Shown here: piece after piece, positions 16,799 to 25,669 of the stretch
How the letters are laid out: each line of letters starts with the position of its first letter
Numbering within the stretch: the first letter of the stretch is position 1
Source: Melioribacteraceae bacterium
GTDB taxonomy: Bacteria > Bacteroidota > Ignavibacteria > Ignavibacteriales > Melioribacteraceae
Assembly (NCBI GenBank): GCA_019638015.1
Contig: JAHBUP010000001.1
Location: 434,001-498,000, forward strand
Direction: 5' to 3'
DNA: 64,000 nt
Position numbers and translations under genes: made by a program
The notes under the pieces: generated by a model
Seen by the model: only the letters and a program-made list of their open reading frames with translations
What the model was told of the DNA's origin: nothing
Database searches by the model: none

Positions 16799-19009
16799 AT
16801 GAAAAAACTAATTTTTTTCTTAATGGTCTTTAGTATTACAGTAACAGCTCAGAAAAAAAGTCTGGAGCAAAGAGTTGATTCAGTATTGGCTTTAATGAAT
16901 CTATCGGAAAAGGTTGGTCAGCTTGTTCAATATAGTGGAGGTTGGGCTACTGGAGCCGCAACTGCAAGACCCTCTGAAGGAAGCGATGAATTAATTCGTA
17001 AAGGAAGAGTAGGATCATTTCTAAACGTAACTGGTGCCGAAGCTACAAGAAAGTTTCAAAAAATTGCAATCGAAGAATCCCGATTAAAAATTCCCTTAAT
17101 TTTTGGTTTGGATGTAATACACGGCTTTCGTTCAACATTCCCGGTACCAATCGCAGAAGCATGTTCTTGGAATCCATCATTGATCGAAAAATCAACTCGC
17201 TGGCAGGCAATCGAAGCTTCGTCGGCTGGTATCCATTGGACATTTAACCCGATGGTTGATATCGCCCGTGACGCGCGCTGGGGCAGAATAATGGAGGGAA
17301 GTGGTGAAGACCCATATCTCGGATCATTAATGGCAGCAGCAAGAGTTCGTGGATATCAAGGAAATGATTTATCTGCAAATAATACTCTTCTTGCGTGTGT
17401 AAAACATTACGCCGCTTATGGCGCTGCTGAAGGCGGAAGGGATTACAATACTGTTGACCTGTCAGAAAGAAATTTACGCGACTATTATCTTCCTCCTTTT
17501 AAAGCAGCAGTTGAAGCCGGAGTTGGTTCACTAATGGCTTCTTTTAATGATATTGCCGGAGTACCAGCATCGGCCAGCAAATTTTTAATGACAAAAGTGC
17601 TGCGTGATGAATGGAAAAGTGATGCGTTTGTAGTTAGCGATTGGAATTCTATTGGTGAATTAATTCCACATGGTGTTGCGGCAAATTTAGAAGAAGCCGC
17701 CCTACTCGGAATTCACGCGACTGTTGATATGGATATGGAAGCAAATGCATATTATCGTCATCTCGAGAATTTGGTTAATGCCGGCAAAGTTGATATTAAA
17801 CTTGTTGATGACGCTGTTCGCCGTGTTTTACTAGGTAAATTTAGACTTGGATTATTTGATGATCCATATAAATATTGTGATACCGAACTCGAGGCAAAAA
17901 CTCAACTAAACAAAGATATAGTTGCCGCTACAAAAGAAGTTGCTCTCGAAACATTTGTCCTACTAAAAAATGAAAAGAATACTTTACCTCTAAAAAAATC
18001 TATTAAAAGCATTGCGGTTATTGGTCCGCTAGCTGATTCAAAAGTAGATCCTCTTGGCGGCTGGGAAGCTCTCGGCGATCCCAAAAATGTTGTTACTGTA
18101 TTGGAAGGTATTAAATCTAAATTAGGCAGTAAGGTAAAAATAAACTATTCTGAAGGGTGCAAAATTGATGATTCTGATAGGAGTAAATTTAGTGAAGCAA
18201 TAAAATTTGCGCAGGAATCGGATGCAATTGTAGTTGTTGTTGGCGAAGCAAAAACAATGTCGGGCGAAGCACATAACCGTTCAAACATTAATTTACCCGG
18301 CGTACAAGAAGATATGATTAAAGAAATTAATAAAATTGGTAAACCTGTAGTTGTAGTTTTAATGAATGGCAGACCCTTAACTATTCCTTGGCTTCATAAT
18401 AATGTAGCCGCAATACTTGAAGCATGGTTTGGTGGAATACAAACCGGTAATGCGATAGCCGATGTTTTATTCGGTGATTATAATCCTAATGGAAAACTGG
18501 TAACATCATTCCCCCGTTCCGTTGGGCAAATTCCAATATATTATAATCATAAAAATACCGGCAGACCATACAACCCAAAAGATAAGTTTACATCTTCTTA
18601 TTTAGATTTAGAGGTTACTCCTCTTTATCCATTCGGATACGGTTTAAGCTATACAACTTTTGAATATTCTGATCCGGTATTAAGTAAAACTGAAATCAAA
18701 AAAGATGAGTCATTAAAAATATCAGTGCAAATTAAAAATACCGGTTCTATTAAGGGCGCTGAAGTTGCTCAGCTTTATATTCGCGATTTAGTGGGTAGCG
18801 TTACTCGTCCGGTAAAAGAATTAAAAGACTTTGCAAAAGTGTGGATTGAGCCGGGTGAAACAAAAACTGTTGAATTTACACTTACTCCGGAAAAATTAAA
18901 ATTTTACGACATTAATATGAATCATGTTGTTGAACCGGGTGACTTTAAAGTATTTGTTGGTACAAACTCTGTAGATGTGAAAGAAGCTTCTTTTAAGGTA
19001 GTTGATTAG
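16799..19009 (+). CDS. bglX: GH3 beta-glucosidase, BglX type
   Basis: 736 residues with a signal peptide (FLMVFSITVTAQ) but no sorting domain, so it is probably periplasmic like E. coli BglX. AAGGTG lies before the ATG. The GH3 barrel shows LSEKVGQLVQYSGG, GLDVIHGFRSTFPVPIAEA, the catalytic-region FNPMVDIARDARWGRI and KHYAAYGAAEGGRDYN. The nucleophile is D281 in VVSDWNSI. The GH3 C-terminal domain (about 385-600, VVVVGEAKTMSGEA) and fibronectin III-like domain (about 640-715, GAEVAQLYIRDL) complete a standard BglX architecture. It would convert oligoglucans that have crossed the outer membrane to glucose. It is 49 bases after the transporter gene and likely in one transcript with it, ended by a strong terminator. 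Confidence 0.9.
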   Translation: MKKLIFFLMVFSITVTAQKKSLEQRVDSVLALMNLSEKVGQLVQYSGGWATGAATARPSEGSDELIRKGRVGSFLNVTGAEATRKFQKIAIEESRLKIPLIFGLDVIHGFRSTFPVPIAEACSWNPSLIEKSTRWQAIEASSAGIHWTFNPMVDIARDARWGRIMEGSGEDPYLGSLMAAARVRGYQGNDLSANNTLLACVKHYAAYGAAEGGRDYNTVDLSERNLRDYYLPPFKAAVEAGVGSLMASFNDIAGVPASASKFLMTKVLRDEWKSDAFVVSDWNSIGELIPHGVAANLEEAALLGIHATVDMDMEANAYYRHLENLVNAGKVDIKLVDDAVRRVLLGKFRLGLFDDPYKYCDTELEAKTQLNKDIVAATKEVALETFVLLKNEKNTLPLKKSIKSIAVIGPLADSKVDPLGGWEALGDPKNVVTVLEGIKSKLGSKVKINYSEGCKIDDSDRSKFSEAIKFAQESDAIVVVVGEAKTMSGEAHNRSNINLPGVQEDMIKEINKIGKPVVVVLMNGRPLTIPWLHNNVAAILEAWFGGIQTGNAIADVLFGDYNPNGKLVTSFPRSVGQIPIYYNHKNTGRPYNPKDKFTSSYLDLEVTPLYPFGYGLSYTTFEYSDPVLSKTEIKKDESLKISVQIKNTGSIKGAEVAQLYIRDLVGSVTRPVKELKDFAKVWIEPGETKTVEFTLTPEKLKFYDINMNHVVEPGDFKVFVGTNSVDVKEASFKVVD

Positions 19010-19027
19010 TATTTTAATTTGCATTAG

Positions 19028-19068
19028 GCGAAGTATGAATTATGTGGTTTATCATACTTCGCTTTTTT
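19028..19068 (+). terminator. Strong Rho-independent terminator
   Basis: An 11-bp perfect stem, GCGAAGTATGA (19028-19038) with TCATACTTCGC (19052-19062), has a 13-base loop and is followed by TTTTTT. It ends the transporter/BglX unit. Confidence 0.88.
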
Positions 19069-19097
19069 AATTATATTATAACAGCTCTGAGATTAAA

Positions 19098-20318
19098 ATG
19101 AAATCATGTCAAATATTTTGCCTAATTCTAATTCTTACCTTTAGCAATCACTATTCGCAATCAACAGGTTTTGTAAAAGTCAGCGGTAAAAAATTAATTG
19201 ATGAAAATGGGTATGAATTATTGCTGAGGGGAATAAACTTAGGCAATTGGCTTAATCCCGAAGGTTATATGTTTCGGTTTAGTAATGTGAATTCATTCAG
19301 ACTTATTGATAATACAATAAAAGAATTAATTGGCGCCGATGAAGCCCGATTGTTTTGGAAAACATTTCGTGATAATTATATAACTCACGAAGATATAAAA
19401 TTCATAAAGAGTACAGGGTTAAATCATGTACGTGTGCCATTCAATTTTAAACTATTTTTGATTGAAGATTATCCTGAAATTTATATTGAGGAAGGATTTA
19501 AGCGTTTGGATGATGTGATAAATTGGTGCACGGAAGAAAATCTTTATGTAATTCTTGATCTGCACGCGGCGCCCGGTGGACAAACAGGAGATAATATTGA
19601 TGACAGCTGGAGCTATCCTTTTTTGTTTGAAGATAAGAAAGCACAGCAAACAACAATTATGTTGTGGCAAAGAATTGCGGAAAGGTATAAAAATGAAAAA
19701 ATAATAGTTGGTTACGATTTATTGAATGAACCAATTCCGCATTTCTATGAAAACAAAGAAGAGCTTAATCAATTACTTGAGCCTCTCTATAAAAGAATTA
19801 CTAAAGCAATACGAGAAGTTGATAATAACCATATAATATTTATTGGCGGAGCGCAATGGAATACTAATTTCTCAATGTTCGGTAAACCATTTGATAATAA
19901 TTCGGCATACACATTTCATAAATACTGGATGCCGGTTGAGCAGAAGGAAATTCAAGATTACGCCGATTTCAGTAATAAATATAATGTACCAATGTATCTG
20001 GGTGAAAGTGGAGAAAATGAGGATGAATGGATTAGCACTTTTAGAATATTATTAGAAAAAAATAATTTTGGTTGGAGTTTCTGGCCCTATAAAAAAATGG
20101 ATTCATCGCGTGGAATGATTCAGTTTGCCAAAACAAAAGAATGGGACGAGATAATTAAGTATGCTGAATCTCCAAAAAAGAATTTTGAAGAAATGAGAAA
20201 ACTTAAACCGGCTAAAGAAGTTGTGAATAAAGCATTGGCTGATTTATTAGAGAATATTAAATTCAAAAACTGTAGAATCAATGAAGGTTATTTGTTGGCG
20301 TTGGGAATAACAAAATAA
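19098..20318 (+). CDS. GH5 glucanase
   Basis: 406 residues with a Sec signal peptide (LILTFSNHYSQ) and no sorting domain. The N-terminus GFVKVSGKKLIDENGYELLL followed by RGINLGNWLNPEG is typical of GH5 clan-A glucanases, including exo-beta-1,3-glucanase-like members. VRVPFNFKLF and LDLHAAPGGQTG mark the barrel. The acid/base is E211 in YDLLNEPIP and the nucleophile is E303 in YLGESGE; SFWPYKK marks the last barrel strand. Linkage specificity (beta-1,3, beta-1,4 or beta-1,6) cannot be told from this. It follows a strong terminator, so it should have its own promoter. The lack of a T9SS domain suggests the periplasm. Confidence 0.87.
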   Translation: MKSCQIFCLILILTFSNHYSQSTGFVKVSGKKLIDENGYELLLRGINLGNWLNPEGYMFRFSNVNSFRLIDNTIKELIGADEARLFWKTFRDNYITHEDIKFIKSTGLNHVRVPFNFKLFLIEDYPEIYIEEGFKRLDDVINWCTEENLYVILDLHAAPGGQTGDNIDDSWSYPFLFEDKKAQQTTIMLWQRIAERYKNEKIIVGYDLLNEPIPHFYENKEELNQLLEPLYKRITKAIREVDNNHIIFIGGAQWNTNFSMFGKPFDNNSAYTFHKYWMPVEQKEIQDYADFSNKYNVPMYLGESGENEDEWISTFRILLEKNNFGWSFWPYKKMDSSRGMIQFAKTKEWDEIIKYAESPKKNFEEMRKLKPAKEVVNKALADLLENIKFKNCRINEGYLLALGITK

Positions 20319-20387
20319 GTTTATGAAAATTATTACCCTTGAATTATTAGGGGGAAATAGTAGATTTTTGATTAGAGGAAGTAAAAT

Positions 20388-22337
20388 ATGAAAACAATAA
20401 CAACGTTAATCGTGCTGGTTGCCGGAATATTAATAGCCCAGGATAATACACCACCCCAGACACCTAAAAATGTAAAAGTAATTTCTTATGAACTACATTT
20501 TGATGTTGTTTGGGATAACAATACCGAGAGTGATTTGGCAGGTTATAAAGTTTATAAAAATGAGAATTCCACTTATAAACTCATGGGTTCTATAAAAAAA
20601 AATAAATCATTTTACGTCGATTGGGTAGGCTCGACCAGTATTCAGAATAAATATAAAGTTACTGCTTTCGATAATTCAGGCAATGAATCTGCAATGAGTA
20701 GTGAAGTGAGTGGAAGAACAAATCAAATGAGCGATGATGAATTTCTAGATATGACTCAGCGAGCGGTGTTCAGATACTTCTGGGATTGGGGTGATCCTAA
20801 TTCGGGATTAGCAAGAGAAAGATGGCATCCCGATGAATCGGATGTGACTAATACAATTGGCGGCGCTGGATTTGGTGTTATGGCTATTCCCGTTGGAATT
20901 GAAAGAGGCTTCATTACTCGTCAACAAGGAATTGATAGAATCAAAAAAATTCTAGATTTCCTAAATAATAAAGCGGAGAAATTTCATGGTGTTCTCCCTC
21001 ATTGGATTAATGGCTCAACGGGAAAAGTAGTGAAGTTTGGTCCATATCAGGATGGTGGAGATATAGTTGAATCGGCTTTTATGATTCAAGGCTTATTGGC
21101 TGTTAGACAGTATTTTTCAAATCAAACTGATGATGAGGCGCAGATCAGGGATGCCATTAATAAACTTTGGCACGGGATGGATTGGGAATTTTTCCGTAAC
21201 GGATCAACCGGGTTGTATTGGAATTGGTCACCAACTTATGGATTCAATATTCCAAATAATAATTCTTTCATTTTTCATGGGTGGAATGAAACGCAGATCG
21301 CCTATATTTTAGCTATCGCATCCCCAACAAATTCAGTAAAAATTGACCCGAAAACATTTTATAAATCAGGCTGGGGGAATGGGGATAAAATAAGAAACAC
21401 TAAAACATATTATGGTTATCCTCTTTATCTTGGTACAAATCATGGTGGACCATTATTCTTTACTCATTATTCATATTTAGGATTTGACCCTCGCGGCAAA
21501 AGAGATTTATATGCAAACTATTTTAATCAGAATCGGAATCAAACACTAATCCAACGTGAGTATTCAATTGCCAATCCTAAAAAATTTGCCGGCTATAATG
21601 AAAATTGTTGGGGATTGACTGCCAGTTACTCAATTCCGGAGGCGGGATATTCAGCTCACGATCCAGATAATGACAATGGCACTATTTCACCAACGGCGGC
21701 GCTATCGGCAATGCCATATACTCCAACCGAATCAATAGCCGCGTTAAAGTATTTTTATAGAACTTATGGAGATAAACTTTGGGGTGTGTTTGGTTTTAAA
21801 GATGCATTTAATATTACGAAAAATTGGTTTAGCGATGGATACCTCGCAATTGATCAAGGACCAATTATCTGCATGATTGAGAATTACCGCTCTCAATTAT
21901 TATGGAATAATTTTATGACTGCCCCCGAAATTGCGCCGATACTTGATTATTCTAATCCAAAAGGTTTATTCTTTCAGGATGCAACAGATGTTAAAGATGA
22001 GAAAATTCCAAATGAATTTAAGTTGAATCAGAATTATCCAAACCCGTTTAACCCCGATACAATAATTAGCTATCAATTATCAGCATCATCTCCGGTTAGT
22101 TTAAAAATATATGATTTGCTCGGAAGAGAGATTTCCACTTTAGTCAATGAATTTCAAGATGCGGGTATCTATAATGTAAGATTTAAAAATGATATTTCTT
22201 CTCATTCACCTGCCTCTGGCGGGTTTATCCGCGCTGGTGGACAAGCTCAATACTCTTCACTCTCTACCGGAATTTATCTTTACACGCTTCAAGCGGGTAA
22301 TTATTCTCAAACTAAAAAAATGGTGTTCCTGAGGTAA
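20388..22337 (+). CDS. GH144-like (glycoamylase family) endo-beta-1,2-glucanase candidate with T9SS domain
   Basis: 649 residues with a signal peptide (LIVLVAGILIAQ). A fibronectin III-like module (about 22-115, ending KVTAFDNSGNES) is followed by a glycoamylase/PF10091-type domain (about 120-520) that starts DEFLDMTQRAVFRYFWDWGD with NSGLARER. Proteins with this start include the Chitinophaga GH144 endo-beta-1,2-glucanase. The (alpha/alpha)6 barrel is inferred from the family; GVMAIPVGIERGFI, QDGGDIVESAFMIQGL and ENCWGLTASYS are recognisable. A type-A sorting domain follows (LNQNYPNPFNPDTIISYQL). It is interrupted in frame at about residues 604-624 by a palindromic repeat. The likely substrate is beta-1,2-glucan or a related cyclic glucan; beta-glucosidase activity in this family is also possible. 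Confidence 0.8.
   Translation: MKTITTLIVLVAGILIAQDNTPPQTPKNVKVISYELHFDVVWDNNTESDLAGYKVYKNENSTYKLMGSIKKNKSFYVDWVGSTSIQNKYKVTAFDNSGNESAMSSEVSGRTNQMSDDEFLDMTQRAVFRYFWDWGDPNSGLARERWHPDESDVTNTIGGAGFGVMAIPVGIERGFITRQQGIDRIKKILDFLNNKAEKFHGVLPHWINGSTGKVVKFGPYQDGGDIVESAFMIQGLLAVRQYFSNQTDDEAQIRDAINKLWHGMDWEFFRNGSTGLYWNWSPTYGFNIPNNNSFIFHGWNETQIAYILAIASPTNSVKIDPKTFYKSGWGNGDKIRNTKTYYGYPLYLGTNHGGPLFFTHYSYLGFDPRGKRDLYANYFNQNRNQTLIQREYSIANPKKFAGYNENCWGLTASYSIPEAGYSAHDPDNDNGTISPTAALSAMPYTPTESIAALKYFYRTYGDKLWGVFGFKDAFNITKNWFSDGYLAIDQGPIICMIENYRSQLLWNNFMTAPEIAPILDYSNPKGLFFQDATDVKDEKIPNEFKLNQNYPNPFNPDTIISYQLSASSPVSLKIYDLLGREISTLVNEFQDAGIYNVRFKNDISSHSPASGGFIRAGGQAQYSSLSTGIYLYTLQAGNYSQTKKMVFLR
22207..22250. repeat. 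GC-rich palindromic repeat inserted in a sorting domain (copy A)
   Basis: CCTGCC-TCT-GGCGGG (22209-22223) is followed by a second imperfect dyad (22229-22240, CCGC...GGTGG) and ACAAGCTCA. The same pieces recur at 25312-25364 in another sorting domain. The reading frame is kept open through it, adding about 20 residues not found in the neighbouring sorting domains. Confidence 0.7.
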
Positions 22338-22392
22338 AATGAAAAATCAATTATTCACCAAAATTATGAACAAAAAATATCAGGAAATGATT

Positions 22393-23232
22393 ATGAAAAA
22401 ATTATCGCTGATAATAATCACTATTATAATGACATTATTTATCGATTGCTCTTCACAAACAACCGAACCGGAAAAGAAAACTAATATTCCTGAAGTGCCA
22501 GGATATACATTGGTTTGGAACGATGAATTCGATAACCCGGGGTTACCTGACCCTAAAAAATGGGGTTATGATGTAGGAGGACATGGATGGGGAAATCAAG
22601 AGCTTCAATACTATACTGAAAATAGAAAAGAGAATGCCAGAGTTGAAAATGGAAAACTGATTATTGAAGCGAAGATGGAAAATTTTCAGGGCAGCAGTTT
22701 TACATCTGCAAGATTAATTACTAAAAATAGAGGCGATTGGACTTATGGTCGTTTTGAAATTAGAGCTAAACTTCCATATGGTAAGGGAACATGGCCGGCA
22801 ATCTGGATGCTGCCGACTGTCTGGAATTTAGGAAACGGGGGCTGGCCCGATAATGGAGAAATTGATATAATGGAACATGTCGGGTATAATCCGGGAGTGA
22901 TTCACGCATCTACTCATTGTAATAAATATGTGCATAGTAAAAACACTCAAAAGACCGGTACCACACAAGTACTTGATGCAATGACGGCATTTCATACATA
23001 CGTTATAGAGTGGACTGAATCTGAAATTAAGGCTTATGTAGATGATAAACATTACTTTACTTCTGTTAATGAAAACAGAGGTTGGGAATATTGGCCATTC
23101 TATAAAGATTTTCATCTTATACTTAATATTGCGGTTGGAGGAACTTGGGGCGGTGCTCAAGGAATTGATCCAACTGTCTTTCCTCAAAAGATGGAAGTTG
23201 AGTATGTAAGGGTGTACAAAAAAGTTAATTAG
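22393..23232 (+). CDS. GH16 laminarinase-like endo-beta-1,3-glucanase lipoprotein
   Basis: 279 residues from the ATG at 22393, where AGGAA lies six bases upstream and the signal sequence begins MKKLSLIIITIIM; ATGs further up (22339, 22366) would only add a polar leader. The signal ends in a lipobox-like LFIDC, so the mature protein should be lipid-anchored at Cys. The single GH16 domain starts VWNDEFDNPGLPDPKKWGYD, then has GNQELQYYTENRKENARVE, the catalytic GEIDIMEHVGY (E156, D158, E161) and LNIAVGGTWGG. The extra Met in the E-I-D-I-M-E motif marks the laminarinase type, distinct from the lichenase at 10 kb. It has no sorting domain. Membrane-bound cleavage of beta-1,3-glucan is the likely role. 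Confidence 0.9.
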   Translation: MKKLSLIIITIIMTLFIDCSSQTTEPEKKTNIPEVPGYTLVWNDEFDNPGLPDPKKWGYDVGGHGWGNQELQYYTENRKENARVENGKLIIEAKMENFQGSSFTSARLITKNRGDWTYGRFEIRAKLPYGKGTWPAIWMLPTVWNLGNGGWPDNGEIDIMEHVGYNPGVIHASTHCNKYVHSKNTQKTGTTQVLDAMTAFHTYVIEWTESEIKAYVDDKHYFTSVNENRGWEYWPFYKDFHLILNIAVGGTWGGAQGIDPTVFPQKMEVEYVRVYKKVN

Positions 23233-23240
23233 TTTTGTTT

Positions 23241-23420
23241 AACCGCGAACAACTCTGCGCTCTCTGCGTTAAAGCTTTTGATTTTTAGGAGTGTAGAATG
23301 AGATTCTATGTTTTTTAAACCGCAAAGGACGCTGAGTATCCGCGGAGTGTGCAAAAGAGTTTTTTTCTCTGCCTCCGCTGCGAAAAACATTGCACTCTCT
23401 GCGTTATAGCTTTTACTCTT
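23241..23420. repeat. Cluster of imperfect dispersed repeats of the CTCTGCGTTAAAGC type
   Basis: The gap between two genes holds CTCTGCGCTCTCTGCGTTAAAG (23253-23274) and a second copy, GCACTCTCTGCGTTATAG (23392-23409). Between them is an inverted relative, AACCGCAAAGGACGCTGAG (23318-23336). A small hairpin TAGAAT-GAG-ATTCTA (23294-23308) sits in the middle. This type of degenerate repeat is scattered between genes in many Bacteroidota and Ignavibacteria genomes. No ORF is present. Confidence 0.6.
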
Positions 23421-23446
23421 ATTAACAAATAATATTCAATACAAAA

Positions 23447-25447
23447 ATGAAAATTGCTGTTCTAATTTTAACGGGCTTCTTTTTAAGCACATCAATTGCT
23501 CAGGTAAACTTTACTTCCTCTAATCTTCCTATAGTAATAATTAATACTAAAGGACAAACCATTAAAGATGAACCGAAAATTAATGTTGAGTTCGGAATAA
23601 TTTTTAATGGAGAGGGTAAAAGAAATTACCTCAGTGATTCGCTAAATCATTACAATGGAATTGCAGGGATTGAGTATAGAGGGCACAGCTCACAAGGATT
23701 TCCAAAAAAGCAATATGGAATTGAACTAAGAGATGCGCTAGGCAATAATGTTAATGCTCCATTACTTGGGATGCCGGCAGAAAGTGATTGGGTGCTTAAC
23801 GCATCTTATACCGATAAATCATTATTACGAAATGTTATTGCGTATAATCTTGGCAACAATTTAGGGCGGTATGCTTCCCGCACAAGATTTTGTGAAGTAG
23901 TGCTCAATAATCAATATTTGGGAATATACATACTTCAGGAAAAAGTAAAGCGGGATAAAAACAGAGTTGATATAAAAAAATTGGAAGCCCTCGATATAAG
24001 CGGTGACGCTCTTACGGGAGGATATATATTAAAGATTGATAGAATTGATCCTGGTGATAAATATTTTAACTCTCTTTATTCTGGAGTTTATCCGAGAACT
24101 CCAAGTCGTCCTTCACCAATTAGCTATGTTCATGTATATCCAACTTCGGTAAATATATTGCCCGTTCAACAAAATTATATTAAGAATTTTATTAATCTAT
24201 TTGAAACACTTCTAACAAAATCCGCAATTAACGAACCATTCAGCGGTTACACAAATTATATTGATGTAGATGCCTGGATTGATTATTTCCTGATTTCAGA
24301 ATTTACGAAAGCCACAGATGCCTACCGCCTGAGCACCTATTTATATAAAGATCGTGACAGTGAAGGGGGCAAGTTGGTTTTGGGACCAATATGGGATTAT
24401 GACCTCTCGTTTGGTTTAGCTGATTATGCGGATAGCTGGCTTGCAAGCGGATGGCAGGCTTACATTAATCATTATGAGGGATTATGGTCTGCACCATTCT
24501 GGACAACAAAATTAATTGATGACCCAATGTTTCTTCATAAACTGGCGAAGCGCTGGCACTCAATTAAGGAGACAGTTTTTAAGCCGGAGGTAATTGTAAA
24601 ATTTATTGATCAAAACACCTCGTTAATTCAAGAAGCACAATTGAGGAATTTTCAGAAGTGGCCTGAGCTTTTTAATGGAACTTATATTTGGCCTAACAAA
24701 AATCGATTTTATTCATACAGCGATGAAATTCTATATCTCAAAACCTGGATTACACAACGCTATAATTGGATAGATAATAAACTCCCTAAAAATTATTCTG
24801 ATATCGAATGGCTGCAGCCGGATCTTTCAAAAATAAAGTTTGAGATTAATAAAACCGTTAAAATTCCACTCTCCTTAATTACGGCAAATATTAAAAATAT
24901 TTCATCATTAGAGTTTGTTACTCAATCAAATCTTCTAAATGTAAAATTAACAAACGATTCTCTTGAAATAATAATGTATGCTTCTGGAATACATGTATTT
25001 AAAGGGGTAGCAAAACTTAATGGTGTGAATGTTTCTATCTCCCCAGAATATAAACTGGATGTTGTTACAAGTGTTAAATTAGAGAATGAACTTCCAGCAA
25101 ATTTCGAGTTGTTTCAAAACTATCCAAATCCGTTTAATCCAGAGACAACTATTGGCTATCAGATTGCTGATGCTGGCAATGTGAGTTTAAGAGTTTATGA
25201 TATTCTAGGAAGAGAAGTTGCGGTTTTAGTAAACGAAGTTCAGCAGCCTGGAACATATAACGTAAAATTTTCGATGAATGATCTTGAATCAAGCTCAACT
25301 CATCACTCTCACCCGCCTATGGCGGGCAGGTCCAATACTTTCACCCGCCACTGGCGGGCAAGCTCACATCTGTCTTCATCTGTCTATTTTTACACACTTC
25401 AAACGGGCAATTATTCTCAAACAAAAAAGATGATTCTAATAAGGTAA
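23447..25447 (+). CDS. CotH-kinase-family secreted protein with T9SS domain
   Basis: 666 residues with a signal peptide (TGFFLSTSIAQ). The CotH-family domain spans about 22-420: NLPIVIINTKGQTIKD, GIEYRGHSSQGFPKKQYGIE, a region around NASYTDKSLLRNVIAYNLG, YLGIYILQEKVKRDKNRVDI and LGPIWDYDLSFG. CotH of Bacillus is a spore coat protein kinase; secreted homologues in Bacteroidota are common but mostly of unknown target. A linker module is followed by a type-A sorting domain (LFQNYPNPFNPETTIGYQI) that is interrupted in frame by a double GC palindrome. Its place next to glucanases suggests a surface role, but no glucan-related function can be claimed. Confidence 0.85.
   Translation: MKIAVLILTGFFLSTSIAQVNFTSSNLPIVIINTKGQTIKDEPKINVEFGIIFNGEGKRNYLSDSLNHYNGIAGIEYRGHSSQGFPKKQYGIELRDALGNNVNAPLLGMPAESDWVLNASYTDKSLLRNVIAYNLGNNLGRYASRTRFCEVVLNNQYLGIYILQEKVKRDKNRVDIKKLEALDISGDALTGGYILKIDRIDPGDKYFNSLYSGVYPRTPSRPSPISYVHVYPTSVNILPVQQNYIKNFINLFETLLTKSAINEPFSGYTNYIDVDAWIDYFLISEFTKATDAYRLSTYLYKDRDSEGGKLVLGPIWDYDLSFGLADYADSWLASGWQAYINHYEGLWSAPFWTTKLIDDPMFLHKLAKRWHSIKETVFKPEVIVKFIDQNTSLIQEAQLRNFQKWPELFNGTYIWPNKNRFYSYSDEILYLKTWITQRYNWIDNKLPKNYSDIEWLQPDLSKIKFEINKTVKIPLSLITANIKNISSLEFVTQSNLLNVKLTNDSLEIIMYASGIHVFKGVAKLNGVNVSISPEYKLDVVTSVKLENELPANFELFQNYPNPFNPETTIGYQIADAGNVSLRVYDILGREVAVLVNEVQQPGTYNVKFSMNDLESSSTHHSHPPMAGRSNTFTRHWRASSHLSSSVYFYTLQTGNYSQTKKMILIR
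25308..25364. repeat. GC-rich palindromic repeat inserted in a sorting domain (copy B, two units)
   Basis: Two perfect hairpins, CCCGCC-TAT-GGCGGG (25312-25326) and CCCGCC-ACT-GGCGGG (25344-25358), are offset by 32 bases and each is followed by CAGGTC or CAAGCTC. They encode the odd stretch HPPMAGRSN...RHWRASS inside the sorting domain of the CotH-family protein, at the position equivalent to copy A. Confidence 0.8.
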
Positions 25448-25669
25448 TCGTTGAAAAGTAAAATCACCTCTCATTATCTCATTATTTACTTTACTTCATT
25501 TTTAAAATTCTCTAATTTGAATTCAGTAGCATCAAGATTTGGAATGAAATTGATTTAGAAAGGAGCAAAAAAAGAGGCGGCATCCTTAATCTTGCCGATT
25601 ATAGCTCTAAAAAAATCTTAAGATTGTTCGATTCTATACCAATGAAACGTCTTTTAGAGGAGAAGCAAA

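Noticed and set aside
22828..23187. 119-codon minus-strand ORF within the GH16 laminarinase gene
   Set aside because: The plus strand encodes catalytic GH16 motifs over this whole stretch; the minus frame has no recognisable feature.
23241..23420. Possible CRISPR array
   Set aside because: The repeats are few, imperfect, in both orientations and unevenly spaced, with no spacer pattern and no cas genes.
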